From the NCBI GenBank assembly GCA_023231475.1, contig JALJEE010002839.1, positions 1 through 64,000 of the forward strand: a DNA stretch of 64,000 nt, read 5' to 3'. Positions within the stretch are counted from its first letter, which is position 1. Each line of letters starts with the position of its first letter. Shown in pieces: positions 22,613 through 33,756 of this stretch. The DNA is from Seison nebaliae. Its lineage: Eukaryota; Rotifera; Pararotatoria; Seisonacea; Seisonidae. The notes beneath the pieces were generated by a model that was given only the letters and a program-made list of their open reading frames with translations, ran no database searches and was not told the DNA's origin. Made by a program: the position numbers and the translations under genes.

Positions 22613-23725
22613 TCACACGAACAATAACAAAAATGGATTAAGGGATAGATCGTAACCCTATATAAAAATTTTTGGGGCAGTTCTCAATCTTCTATAAACG
22701 TTTTGGACAGTTTTCAGCGTTTTTTTTTCAATTTCGGACAGTTCTCAACCTCAAAACATACTGGTCTGAAATCCGGAAAAATGTTAAAAGGTTGTAATCA
22801 TACATAAAAATTCTCAAAAAGAGAGTTATTAAGTCATAATTATGTAATTATATCAATTATTATTATTAATTAATTGTAACAATATATAACCGAATAATAA
22901 GGATAAAGATTTTTCGAAATTTAAGAATATAGAACTGTATAAAGTGACAAACATATTATGTCTTAAATTTAAAAAACCATTGAAAAACTAATTTCAAGAA
23001 CTATCCTAACTATGAGTTAATAACTGTCCTCTGGAGGATTTTTATATACGGCTACTATTTTTCCAGTTCAATTTTCGGTATGTTTCGAGGTTGAATATTG
23101 TCCGAAATTGAGAAAATTAGGTTACTAACTGTCCTTTTTTGGGTTTTATACATAATTTTTATATAGGGTTACGATCTGTCTCCCAATCCAAAACGTTAAT
23201 AGAAGGTTGATAACTGTCCGAAAAATTAGGAAAAGGTTGAGAACTGTTCGAACGAATAAAAAACCAGATTGAGAACTTTCCTATTTTTGGCTTGGGAACT
23301 CTCCTCTACAAAATTTTAATATAGGGTTACAATCTGTCCGGTTACCCAAAAATGAACTGTTCTCGAACAGAATTATGATGTCTGGTTTTTGAAAATCATT
23401 TCTTCTCGTTCGAATTAGGTATTAGGTATATAATCGACGCATTATATTCATGGAAATATGCGATTGATGAACTTGACGAATTTTGTTCAACTGCCACTGT
23501 TCCCGGAACCACAATAACTTCAATTGGTCGTTCTGACACAGGATATTGGACGATATAACCATAAACTTCCCGAACCATATCCTGGTAGAAAAGATACGGT
23601 GAATTTGGTCGGAAAATATTTGAAATCGTTTTCCATATTTCTTTCTTTCATCGATGATTTTCAAAAACCAGATATCACAATTCTGTTCGAGAACAGTTCA
23701 TTTCTGTTCATATTCGTGTGAATAG
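22613..23725. mobile_element. inner foldback element interrupted by an insertion
   Basis: The left arm 23351-23400 and right arm 23651-23700 are inverted copies with about three mismatches in 50 bp. If the insert 22636-23346 and one copy of CAAAAATG are ignored, the left arm continues into 22613-22635 (TTCACACGAA...), which matches the reverse complement of about 23701-23722. So the arms were about 70-75 bp before interruption. The loop (about 23401-23650) is less AT-rich, and its minus strand is partly open (GYIVQYPVSERPIEVIVVPG), possibly a captured gene fragment. Confidence 0.65.
22636..23346. mobile_element. 711-bp insertion with 8-bp target duplication and motif array
   Basis: Flanked by CAAAAATG at 22628-22635 and 23347-23354. 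Its ends form an imperfect 27-bp inverted repeat (GATTAAGGG...AACCCTATA versus the reverse complement of the right end, six mismatches). The 8-bp duplication is typical of hAT-class DNA transposons, but there is no transposase and the end bases are not a classic hAT terminus. Inside are about 11 copies of a GGACAGTTCTCAACCT-like motif, forward in the left part and reversed in the right part. Confidence 0.65.
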
Positions 23726-24179
23726 CACTTTTTAAAATTCTTTTTAATTAGCTAATTTTCTTTGGTTTGAAAATAATTCCTTTGAAAATTAAGTCCGACT
23801 GTTCTACTACTTTTGAAAGGTTTATTCTTTGAAAGACAAAAAAGAGCAGCTCTATTTCTTTCCTTTGGACAATTCTACTACTACTACAAATTATAAACAG
23901 TACAATTCCTCTTTCTTATTATTACCTAAAAATTAACTAAATTTCAATGTTAATTTTCAATAAAATTATTTCCAATGTACGAAAATTTGATAATTCAAAA
24001 GAATTGTTCAAAGACTGTTTGTGTTTGGAACTACATTTTGTTCGTGTTCATTCTGACAGCTCGAGTAGTTTTGAGAATAATTGAATTTGGAAAAATAATT
24101 TGAAAATGTTCTTATAAAACAATTTTTTAATGTTCGAAAAATCTCGTTTTTTACCCTGTTGACTGAAGAGGTGGTTGAC

Positions 24180-24200
24180 ACAAACACACACACACACAGA
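24180..24200 (+). repeat. (CA)n microsatellite
   Basis: Short CA tract between the mobile element and the MPG gene. Confidence 0.8.
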
Positions 24201-24357
24201 CGCATGTTAAAATCGAACTGAAATGATGAAACTGATTGTTTTCTCCAAATACTGTGATAAGATTAATTGTGAATTGAATATCAGAAAATAAAAAGAAGAA
24301 ATTTAATATAAGAAAATATTTATAATAATTTCAATTATTTGTTAATCAATCAATGGA

Positions 24358-25463
24358 TCAATAACAATAATTCTTAATGAATTCATTCATTGTCTTCGAG
24401 TTGTTTGAAACAGAAGATAAATATGTTTTCAAATAGAAACGAAATGGCTTCCTCATCGCTTCTTCACCGGTACCGTTAATGTTTATTCGATTGGAAATGA
24501 TAACAATTGACGTAAATTCTTTTTCGATAGAACGACCTTCACTATCCTTCCTTGTTTTTCCAGAAGAATTATAAATTAACTTTCTTTTACTTCCTGTCGC
24601 TCTTCGATTTGACAAGTTCATTTCTACATATTTAATATTCTTCTTCCATTCGATAGGTAGCCAATTTCTCTCATCTTTCTCATCATTCAAAATACCGTCG
24701 TCATTATCATCATTCGAAATATCATCATCATTTTCATCTTTATCATCCGTTAGACCTACATCTTCGCTAACACTAATTTTAATTGAATTATTCGTCACCG
24801 TTTTTACCATCGAGCGAATGCAAACGAATTTCATGTCAGATTGAATTGCCTCATAAATTTTATCTTTAGCTAAAAAGATTTGGGTACTTTTTAATAAATT
24901 TATTCTAATAATAATTATTTAAATTAAATTTTTAATTATAAAATTTTTAACTTGTCATGATCGATATTAGTTATATTTAAGTATGCACACAATTTACCTG
25001 GTCCTCTTCCTAATTTCTTTGATTCATCAACTTCATTCAAACAGTATATACTTCTCACCAACACAGCTGCCCCTTCTTCTACTTACACAAGAGAAAAACA
25101 ACAACAATTACTAGTCAAGTACAAAAAAAACTATGAACCTTTCGAAGAAATATTCATACAATTATAACTTCCATAAATTCGATAAACGTACAATGTGCCC
25201 GATGGAAGATACATTGATTCATTCCGTTTCGATCGATGTCCATTGTACGAATGACTTGCTCGATCATCTCCACCTGGGTATATCTCAACCTCAACTATTC
25301 GCGCATAAACTTATTAATTAGGATGATATTCTTTATTTTAAGAGTAAAATTAAACAGAACTTTTTTCTTCGTTTTCATTTCGAACAATAAGACATCCCAG
25401 TAATCGACGACTTAACTCGAACACATTAACATCATAGAAAGATTTATCAATTATTTCGCTCAT
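24358..25463 (-). CDS. MPG: N-methylpurine (3-methyladenine) DNA glycosylase
   Basis: Four exons recovered by splicing, about 270 residues. Start MSEIIDKSFYDVNVFELSRR at 25463; introns begin GTTCTG (about 25372), GTTCAT (about 25134) and GTAAAT (about 25013). The AAG/MPG fold markers appear in order: LLGCLIV, RIVEVEIYPGGDD, SHSYNGHRSKRNE, GTLYVYRIYGSYNCMNISS, GAAVLVRSIYCL, LGRGPAKDKI and, near the end, RKPFRFYLKTYLSSVS. The residues equivalent to human Glu125, Tyr127, His136, Tyr159, Asn169 and Arg182 are all retained, so base excision activity on alkylated purines is likely. Unusual: about 80 residues of acidic, Asp/Asn-rich insertion (DDKDENDDDISNDDNDDG) sit between the GP(A/S)K block and the last strand. 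It acts in the nucleus in base excision repair. Confidence 0.88.
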
Positions 25464-26665
25464 ATTCTAATGATATTAATGTGGGTGAATGAACAACGAA
25501 ATCCAACTCACAAAAAAAATTTCGTCATCATAAAATTCCGAATTTTTCCTGACATTTTATGTAAAATCATCTTATTTGTTGTGCAATAATTCTTTAAGCT
25601 TATCACTTTGATTCATTTCGTTGGGACTTTGAACTATTGATCCGTGTTCAAAAGTGATTACACTAATATATATCGTGAACATATTAATCTTAATTATACA
25701 AAACCACTGAAAATTATTTAGTTTGTATTTAATTAATCCGAATTAATTTGATGAAATATAATCGATTAATATTGAAATGACTAAATAGTTAGGAAATTCT
25801 GTTTGGACAAATTCTGTTAATAATTGTTCCCAGTTTCGATAAAAAAAAACTATAAAGAAAACGACAACAATTTCTTAACATTCTATAAATTTGGGACTGC
25901 ATATTTTCATAATTAACATCGAATGATCTCACTCTGGTGAGTAATGAAATGAATAAAAGTTTTCTTTTTATTCGGCTGCGAAAGAATCCCCAATGAACCG
26001 AACGATATTTTAATTATTATATTCGTTCATTTTTCAAAGGGTGTATCCGTCATTACTCGAAATAGAGTTCGAATTCTTGATAAAATGACTAATTCAGAAA
26101 ATTCAGAGTTTTGAAAATTATCATAAGACATATCTGAATGAAATTCTAATTGGCTGAGAACGTGAGTATGTACTAATAAAATCTGAATCTCTGAGAGTGA
26201 TATGATTTGAAGAAAATTGGAGAGCAAATGCAGTTTCATCCAAATTTACAGGAAGTTTCTCTCACCGATGGGAATTATTAAATTTAAATTAATAGTAGGT
26301 GTTCATTTATAACATTAAAAAGTCATGTTGTAACTCATCATCGGTATCAATAGTCATTTTTAAATAAATTTAAATAATATTAAAATGAATTGTATCAATT
26401 GTATTCAAATGTTGAAGAGTGTTGAATTAATGAGTGAAATGTTTCAAAGAAAGAAACATCACTTGTCATCAACAAAAAAATCATAATCTGTTGAATATGT
26501 AGAGAAAATTTTAATAGTTTTTGGAACATATATTTTTTTAAAAATTCCAAATTTCTTCTCTCGTTTTTTATTCGTTAATTCTACTTGACGTATGATTATT
26601 TAGTTGGTGATTAAAATATAGTTTTGTATTTTTTGTCAAAATTTTCTTTGAAGTTATTGAGAGAT
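25464..26665. other. intergenic region between divergent MPG and SLC13
   Basis: AT-rich, no supported gene. It should contain the promoters of both flanking genes, which are read away from each other. Minus-strand frame 26027-26239 is unrecognised. Confidence 0.5.
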
Positions 26666-28942
26666 ATGTTTAATTCCTTGGACATCTTATCAAAATTAAA
26701 AGAAAACAATGTTGTCAAATTTATCTTTAAATATTTTCACTCAATTACTTTGGTGTTGACACCGATTCTCTTTTCTCCTTTGCTCATCGTCCACAATGAA
26801 AAGGTTTATTTCTTTCCTTCTTCATCGGATCATCTTTGAAATATTTACAAAAAAGCTCTATCGGACATGTTACGTCACTGCAATTGTGGCGATTTTTTGG
26901 TTGACAAGAGCATTGCCACTTTCCGTTACCGGTTTATTACCAGCGGCATTAGTACCATTGTTAGGTATTATGTCGTCGAGAGATTTAGCAGCATTTTATA
27001 TGAAAGTTTCTTGTTGTGTAATTTAACAAATAATCAATTATATTTTATTGAAAGGATGTAACATTATTATTTCTTGGTGGATTGTCATTGGCAGCAGTTA
27101 TCCAAAAATGGAATCTTCATTATCGTATTGCTCTTAGTGTTTTGAAATTGGTCGGATTAAGACCACCAGCTTTACTCTTTGGTTTTATGAGCGCGACCGC
27201 ATTCTTATCCATGTGGATTAGTAACACGGCCACCGCCGCAATGATGATACCTATAGCTGTGGCAGTTTTACAACAATTGAAACCAAATAAAAGTTAATGT
27301 CTTCGAAATATAGAAATATGAATAAATTTTGTTTAGCTCATGTGAATTTCAATGAAGCGTTTGAAGTGAGTGATGAAGAAATGAATGAGTTTAACGACTG
27401 AATTAAACAATAAAATAAAATAAAATTATTTCTAGAACGACAAGTATTGAAAGTAACCAATTATCGAAGAATATGTCGGTAGCGGTCACAGAAATGGTGG
27501 AGGAGAATGTAAGAACAAATATTGATACTCAAGTAAAAGAATGGAGAAATTTGGGAAAGGCATTAAGTTTATCAATTGCATACTCGGCGAGTATCGGAGG
27601 AAGTATGACGATTATTGGAACCGGACCGAATACTGTCCTAAAAGGAGAGATTGATAAGTTTTCCTAGAATTTGAAATTGAAAACATTTTATTCTATCTAG
27701 AAATTTCCCGTCGAATGATTTGGGATTCTTAAAATTTATGTTATATTCAGTTCCAGTGGCACTTGTTCTTCTCTTGATCACTTGGTTCGTTCTCATACAG
27801 ATGTTTCTACCAAACAGGTTTGTCCATTTCGTCTCTCAACCATCTTCTTTCTCAATTCAATCGTTCATCATTAGCAACTTTTAGTTTGAAATTAAAGAAG
27901 AACAGTTTAAAAGATGTGAATATAAAACAATATCGGACAGAATCGGAAAAAGTGATAAACAGAAAATATGAAAATCTTGGTCCTATGAAGTTCCATATTT
28001 CCTTTTAACATATGATCGAATAATTATTGTTCAGTTGGCCAGAATATTGGGTAGCAATCTTGTTCATTTTCGTCATTATTTTATGGTTTTTTCGCGACCC
28101 ACAATTTGTACCTGGTTGGGCTGCAATTTTTCCTGTCGACGAAAATGGAAATAGGTTTTTTTCACAATTTTCCTTAATCCATCTACAAATAATTTCCAGT
28201 TATATGTCCGACACAACACCAGTTATCATAGTTGTGATTTTGACTTTTATCATTCCGGCAAAACCACCGAAATTTTTAAGAAAAACCACGATCAATACGA
28301 TACAAGATGATGAAGAAGATGAAGAAGAATCAAAGAAATTGATGAGCTGGTCTTTCCTTGAAAAGAATGTGCCTTGGGGTATAATTTTCCTATTAGGCGG
28401 AGGATTTATTATTGCGGAAGCGTCAAAAGTTCTCCATTGATTATTTTCCCAAAAATTCTAACTTATTTCAGCGAAGTGGATTAACCAAAGCGATTGGTGA
28501 TATTTTGGAAGCGAATTCAACTGAACAATATCAAACTTTATACTTGTTCGTCTTAATTTTATGTGTTGGATTGGCAACTGAGGTAACGTCAAACGTTGCC
28601 ATTTCTTCGATATCAATTCCGATTATGTTGGAAATAGCTCGACGAGAAAAGATATCGCCTTTATTCTACGCATTACCTTCAACATTAGCATCATCTTTAG
28701 CATTCATGTTTCCTGTAGCAACACCACCGAATGCCATTGTCTATTCGTATGGATACATCTCGTTGCCGGATATGGTCCGAACGGGCGTTATTTTGAATCT
28801 GGTAGGCTATGTCATAATATTAATTGGAAATAAGACTATCGGCATTTGGGTGATGGACATTCAACACGTACCCAGTTGGGCAACAAATGTTACTCATTCG
28901 GAAGCATTCGCATCTGCTTTCGCTACTGCCAATACAACATAA
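26666..28942 (+). CDS. SLC13-family sodium/dicarboxylate-citrate cotransporter
   Basis: About nine short exons with 45-60-nt introns, for example 26804-26855 and 27006-27054. It encodes a multi-pass transporter of the DASS/SLC13 family. Opening helix HSITLVLTPILFSPLLIVHNE, then VTAIVAIFWLTRALPLSVTG. The first family signature is WISNTATAAMMIPIAVAVLQ (SNT motif binding Na+ and carboxylate). The second half has SASIGGSMTIIGTGPNTVLKG, FLLGGGFIIAEASK, then ATEVTSNVAISSISIPIM (second SNT-like motif) and ALPSTLASSLAFMFPVATPP followed by NAIVYSYG. Both sodium-site motifs are intact, so it should carry citrate or dicarboxylates across the plasma membrane. Exact substrate cannot be told. The start ATG at 26666 is chosen because the first helix follows it in frame. 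The 3' end faces NAP1L, 110 bp away. Confidence 0.88.
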
Positions 28943-29051
28943 AATTTAAATGTCGAATTTTATTTGAGAAAATTTGACGAAAATTCTATTAATTTCTATT
29001 CCTTTATCAATTCTTCGATATCTTCATTCAATTAAAATTAATTTAATGTAG

Positions 29052-30321
29052 TTATTCGTCGACAGTTGTTTGAGGATCGCTTTTGATACCTTCCCCACTA
29101 CCTGATTCATCATTCTCCTCTTTATCATCACTGTCGATGGTAGGTGTTTTAACACTATCCTAAAAATAATGATTATGGGAACGATGAAATTACTAAAATT
29201 AAATGCTTCAAAGACTAACATCATCACTTTTGTAATGGTCATCTTCGTCATCTTCATCTTCGTCGCAACTATCCTCCTTAAGTTCTCCAGTATAAATTTG
29301 AACAGCTTTCGGTATGATGATATCTCGAACAAATTCGGCAAAGAACCATTCGGTACGTAATGCTTCTAATTGTTTCATTCCCTCTTTTGTGTTAATCAAC
29401 TCACCGGCTAATCTGTCATTACCTTCAACTAATATATAAATATATATAGAAAGCTTACGTGAAAGTAGGTAATTTGTTAAATTAAACCGATCGTCTTTTT
29501 CTCAAAGAATTGAAAGAATGAACTCATTTTTGAAGAGACTCCATCACGGATTCCTGGTTTCCATTTAATATCGCAACACGTTGAACTGATGATACGCGGT
29601 CCATCATATCCCAATTCGTTACCTGGATCGATATCAATCTTCTTTTCATAGAATTTTTCCATTATCCGATTTTCGAAGAAGGGGTTCTCAGAAAACTCGA
29701 ATTCCAATTTAAACCCCTGGAAGGAGCGTGAAATTGAAATTTTAATATTTCATTTTTAACCTTTAAATCTTCCTCATTTATCCAAATACTACGGATATCC
29801 TTCAAGTAAGATAGGGGCGCTATATCATGATGATAGACGAATTCAGTAGTGAACGGATGAGAACATAAAACATCCATCCAAAATCCTTTGATATTCTCAC
29901 TATTCATCAACAAATTGTAACGACGTACTTGGTCGATATTAAATCCGTCTGCTTGACACTTATCTTCTTCCTCTGTTAAAATTTTCAAGGGAGAATATTG
30001 CTCCGCTACTTCACATTCCTCATCAGTCGGGTCGATAACACCGTTCAATATATCTGCCCGTTTGTTAAATAATGATTGAATCTCATCTCCAAATTCTTTT
30101 TCTAACACATGTACTTTCTTATGGAATGCTACCTCTTTGTGAGCGAATTCCATAGCTAGCTTTTTTGCCGCATTAATACGACGGCGTACTTTATTTGGCA
30201 TGCTAATATAAAACAGAAAAAAACGTGATGTGTTATTAATTAACGGAATGGTTAAGTGGAAAATATGAAAGATGAACCAGTCCAAGCGCAATGAAATGGA
30301 ATTAGTAATTTGGTTGTCCAT
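29052..30321 (-). CDS. NAP1L: nucleosome assembly protein 1-like
   Basis: Four or five exons. The NAP fold is visible: RRRINAAKKLAMEFAHKEVA followed by FHKKVHVLEKEFGDEIQSLF, NKRADILNGVIDPTDEECEV, IKGFWMDVLCSHPFTTEFVY, DIAPLSYLKDIRSIW, GYDGPRIISSTCCDIKWKPG, SFFQFFEKK and FVRDIIIPKAVQIYTGE, ending in an acidic tail (DSCDEDEDDEDDH...). NAP1 proteins chaperone H2A-H2B and shuttle between cytoplasm and nucleus. The acidic C-terminus is shorter than in vertebrate NAP1L1. The first exon (MDNQITNSISLRLDW) is tentative. An acceptor TTTTATATTAG just before MPNKVRRR at about 30207 suggests that exon begins there, with an intron upstream. Confidence 0.88.
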
Positions 30322-30665
30322 TGTATGAATTCAAAATATGAAAAAAATGAAAAATATTCAAGTTTCAATTTGGATCTGTCTAACAATGACCGACTCTTAT
30401 ATATAGAAAAAAATGATTCTTAACCGTTTTCACAAAAAACGAAAAATGTTCAAGAGTGAAAAATATTCATAAAAAAATTCACCCATTCATTTAAATCTAA
30501 GCTATCAATTAGTTTCAATTCATTTAATTAAGTTAATTAATCGTTTTATTTTAATTTCATTTCTTCCGATTTCATAAAGAAAATTTTCCATAAAATATAA
30601 TTTAAAATCGTTTAATTTGAGTTAAAGAGCTTAAAAATGTTTACAAAAAAAGTAGAAAGTAAAGG

Positions 30666-30817
30666 GGGCGTGCATTTACGCACAATATACCTTGCATTGG
30701 ATACGAAAATTATATAGGGACGTGCAGTGGTCTATGCACGTTCCCTACTTCACAACGATGGAGACAGACGTCTCACGAAAGGTGGGGATCTCCTTTCACT
30801 GACCGTAATGAAGGAGA
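30666..30817 (+). repeat. structured dispersed repeat, copy 2
   Basis: Related to 7684-7838. A strong hairpin pairs TAGGGACGTGCA (30715-30726) with TGCACGTTCCCTA (30735-30747, one bulge). Others: GAGAC 30761-30765 with GTCTC 30770-30774; TCTCCTT 30789-30795 with AAGGAGA 30811-30817, whose loop carries ACCGTAA. CACAACGATG (30751-30760) is identical to copy 1. Paired segments differ between the copies but keep pairing; loops are the same. It sits in the spacer between NAP1L and the next minus-strand gene. Confidence 0.7.
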
Positions 30818-30909
30818 TGGCTGAAACAATATTCAATTGCTCAGATTTGGATTTGAAAAAAAAAATATATAAAGCGTAGATGAAGGAAAAATTATTTTTT
30901 TTGATTTGC

Positions 30910-31638
30910 CTAATGTATGTGCATCATATCGCCATCATCAGATGAATATGCGGAATCATTTTGAATTTCCCTCCCAATTGTCTCACCGTAATATGGTTTT
31001 TTCATGTGAATATGATCTTTTGTTGGAATGGTGATCCTGTGAGTTTCGATAGCATTCAGTTTCGTCGAACCATTCTCTGAATTGGGACGATATTTTCGAC
31101 GAAATCTTAATGGTTGATGTTCTGGTTGTGATAGAAGTACTCTCAGTCGTTGGTCTTTATGTATATTATTATTGACACTACTATGTTTATTTGTTGTACT
31201 TACATTATTTGTGTTATTATTACATTGTGATTGATATTTCTTTAGTCGTTGATATTGAATAGTTTCTTGTATATCGGGTACTGTTGGACTAACAACTTTG
31301 TTGTCACTCACTTTCTTCTCACACAAGTTCTTTATTATATGAGAAACGACTTCAACAATTTTAGCATTGATTTGATTAGCTTCTTCAGCTTGTTGGCGCT
31401 TTTCTCTCATTCTCTGCAATCGCTTTAATTGATAGTTACGACGGAGTTCCTTTTGAAAGAGGAAATTCTTACTCCCAGATCTTTGGTAAGCGATAGTATT
31501 GGCTTGACAGAATGGATCATTAAATTGGTTCATGTATCGGAGTTGTTTGCTGAACAGTTGTTGGAAATGATTGTCGTTAACGTCAGAATAATCGAAAACT
31601 CCATCGAACTTTCCTGGTAATGATATGGGATTCATCAA
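30910..31638 (-). CDS. unrecognised 242-residue protein
   Basis: An intact open frame starting MMNPISLPGKFDGVFDYSDV. The middle is a predicted basic helix or coiled coil (ELRRNYQLKRLQRMREKRQQ then AEEANQINAKIVEVV), followed by an Asn/Ser-rich low-complexity part and a basic RFRRKYRPN segment; it ends in an acidic, His-containing tail (SSDDGDMMHIH). No signal peptide or membrane helix. ATTTTCATCCAG directly upstream of the ATG resembles a 3' splice site, so a 5' UTR intron or further exon is possible. I do not recognise the family. Length, composition and codon use resemble neighbouring real genes. Confidence 0.6.
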   Translation of the reverse strand: MMNPISLPGKFDGVFDYSDVNDNHFQQLFSKQLRYMNQFNDPFCQANTIAYQRSGSKNFLFQKELRRNYQLKRLQRMREKRQQAEEANQINAKIVEVVSHIIKNLCEKKVSDNKVVSPTVPDIQETIQYQRLKKYQSQCNNNTNNVSTTNKHSSVNNNIHKDQRLRVLLSQPEHQPLRFRRKYRPNSENGSTKLNAIETHRITIPTKDHIHMKKPYYGETIGREIQNDSAYSSDDGDMMHIH

Positions 31639-33756
31639 GAAGGCTGGATGAAAATAAAAATTTGTGAAAATTGTGACTAAAACATTTTGCGTTGTGTTCG
31701 TTCGCTATTTATTTATCTATGTTTTGAAACGAACGCCAGACTGTCTGGGTAAAAGGAAAAGAAAAAATGTACTTATAATAGTCAAGGATGTTTATAGTTC
31801 TCTCATAATTTATTGGGAAAATAAATGTTTATATTTCCAAGGAGGTTATTATTCTCTTTTGACATACATGTACACATCCAACTTAATTCAATTATATATT
31901 CCTCTACACATATACAACCTAACATAAGTAAACAGAAATAGAAGGGAAAAATTCTTTATGTATATGATGGAGCCAAACTGTCTTCCGAATGAAATGTTAG
32001 GGTAAAATCTTATAGAACTGATCGGTCAAGTAGAGGAAACAAATAAATTTATTTGTTGTATATCCATCGCATATTATTCGTATATGAGGAAGTAGTTTCG
32101 TCCATATCATTAGGTTATTTTATTGTACAAATGTCCCATGTATTACATGGGGACTTTTATATTCGAACTATCGGATATTTTAATAAGAGATAATGGGGAT
32201 ACAGAAAAGAAATTAATTTAAATTATCAATGAAACAAAGCTTCATAATAATTCCGACCCTCCAATCCTATACGCAACAGTAATCATCGTAATATTAAAGA
32301 AATGTATATCTACTCACACACCATCTTACGAACGGAGATGGGGCATATTCAAATGTGGAAAGGACAATTTCATTTAAGGTAATTCATTTCATTTCTCTTA
32401 CTAATACCAAACGATTAAAGAAAAAACTTACCAAAGTCCTAACCATTCGATTACATCTCTCTGAATTATGCGACGATTATAATGTTGTTAGAATATGAAA
32501 AGTGATTGAATGAACTCAAACTATTTAACCCATTATTACGATTAATTTTAATGTTGGACCGATTAATTTGTAATAAGTAATCGTAATTTTAAGTCATGCT
32601 AAATTTATGATTCGCCTATATTTCTCACACTTCAATTGTCCTCTTTCTCCGATTATTCGAATAGAACTTATTATGAGATTATGAGATTATATTCAACCAA
32701 AAAATTTTTTTTACCCAATTGTACTAGACTTGTCGTCTCTTATTCCAGTTTGTTTCTGTCGGAATGGTTGCGAAAAAATTTTCTTATTCCAACTTATATT
32801 CCGAATACATTCATGTTAAAGGAGGGGAAATGTACTAATACTTTATAATATTGTTGTTCTGCTCGACTTTTGACGAGAGTGGGATATTCGTTAAGTTATA
32901 TCAATCATTATCCTTCAAACTTACCTCTAACTTTCGCAAACATCAATTTCTTCCACTCTCAATTATTGCTAGATGAATTTCCATTTTGGACATATGTTCA
33001 ATTTATCATTATTAATTATAATTAACAAGAATTATAGTTTCGTCAATTCTTCTAATTTGCTTTAGTTGCAGCGTAATTAATTCAGAATGTAATTCATCAA
33101 ATTACATGTTAACATTTATGGTTTTAATTTTTGTATTTTAAACTATTCTAATGAGAAATTAATGGATCATCATCAAATCTATTAAGCTTAAATTAAAGAA
33201 CTTGATTAACAAATCATTAAAATAGTTAATTGAATGAGGAAATAAAAGTAATCGATTAAATTTATTTAAAATTCATTTCCAAAATAATTTCTCTCTTTAC
33301 CGCAATACGGAACAATAAGTAATCATTAAATGTTATCAATCAAGTCATGCATTTAATGTGAGTTGTTCCATCAGTTCGAGAACGAGGGAAAATTTCAATG
33401 ACTAAATGAACTTAAAATGATTAATAAATATTATATTAATAACTTATGTATGCCTTAATGGAATGTATTGCCTTGAATTATTCAGAAGGTCATTCATTCT
33501 ACAATTTTCCTTTTCTCGTTCACATTTCCCAATTCTGTTTGTTCTTTCAAATTATGCCACACATACTTCATACAAAAAATTTCCTCATACAAACAAGGAG
33601 AAGAATTTGTCCACCGTGTTGAGTATGAGAAAAATATTTTTGTTTATCTATATTTTCCTTTTCTTCCTGTTCAAAAGAGTGAATTTACTAAAAACAAATA
33701 ACTTAAATGTCGTCATAACAAACAACATAATAAGAATGATAGATGAATAAACAAAT
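31639..33756. other. 2.1 kb AT-rich intergenic region
   Basis: No supported gene on either strand. The open frames at 31664-31927, 32636-32848 and 33463-33750 lack motifs and end in runs of hydrophobic or Lys/Asn codons typical of AT-rich DNA. One hairpin, GTCCCATGTA..TACATGGGGAC, lies near 32132-32156. Confidence 0.45.

Larger units (their letters stand above)
22464..24061. mobile_element. outer palindromic element with 33-bp terminal inverted repeats
   Basis: Bases 22464-22496 are repeated in reverse complement at 24029-24061 with one mismatch over 33 bp (AGCTGTC.GAATGAACACG...). I see no clear target duplication outside. Inside lies a second inverted-repeat pair (23351-23400 and 23651-23700) of related sequence, and an inserted third element. 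No transposase is recognisable, so it looks non-autonomous (MITE or foldback type). Confidence 0.7.

Noticed and set aside
23396-23664. Minus-strand gene inside the foldback loop
   Set aside because: Two overlapping frames are open, but no start, splice signals or recognisable domain were found; at best a captured fragment.
30751-30790. Hammerhead-ribozyme-like string (GATGG, hairpin, then ACGAAA)
   Set aside because: The CUGAUGA core is not matched (ACGATGG), two extra bases separate the stem from GAAA, and copy 1 lacks GAAA at this place. No cleavage-site arrangement could be drawn.
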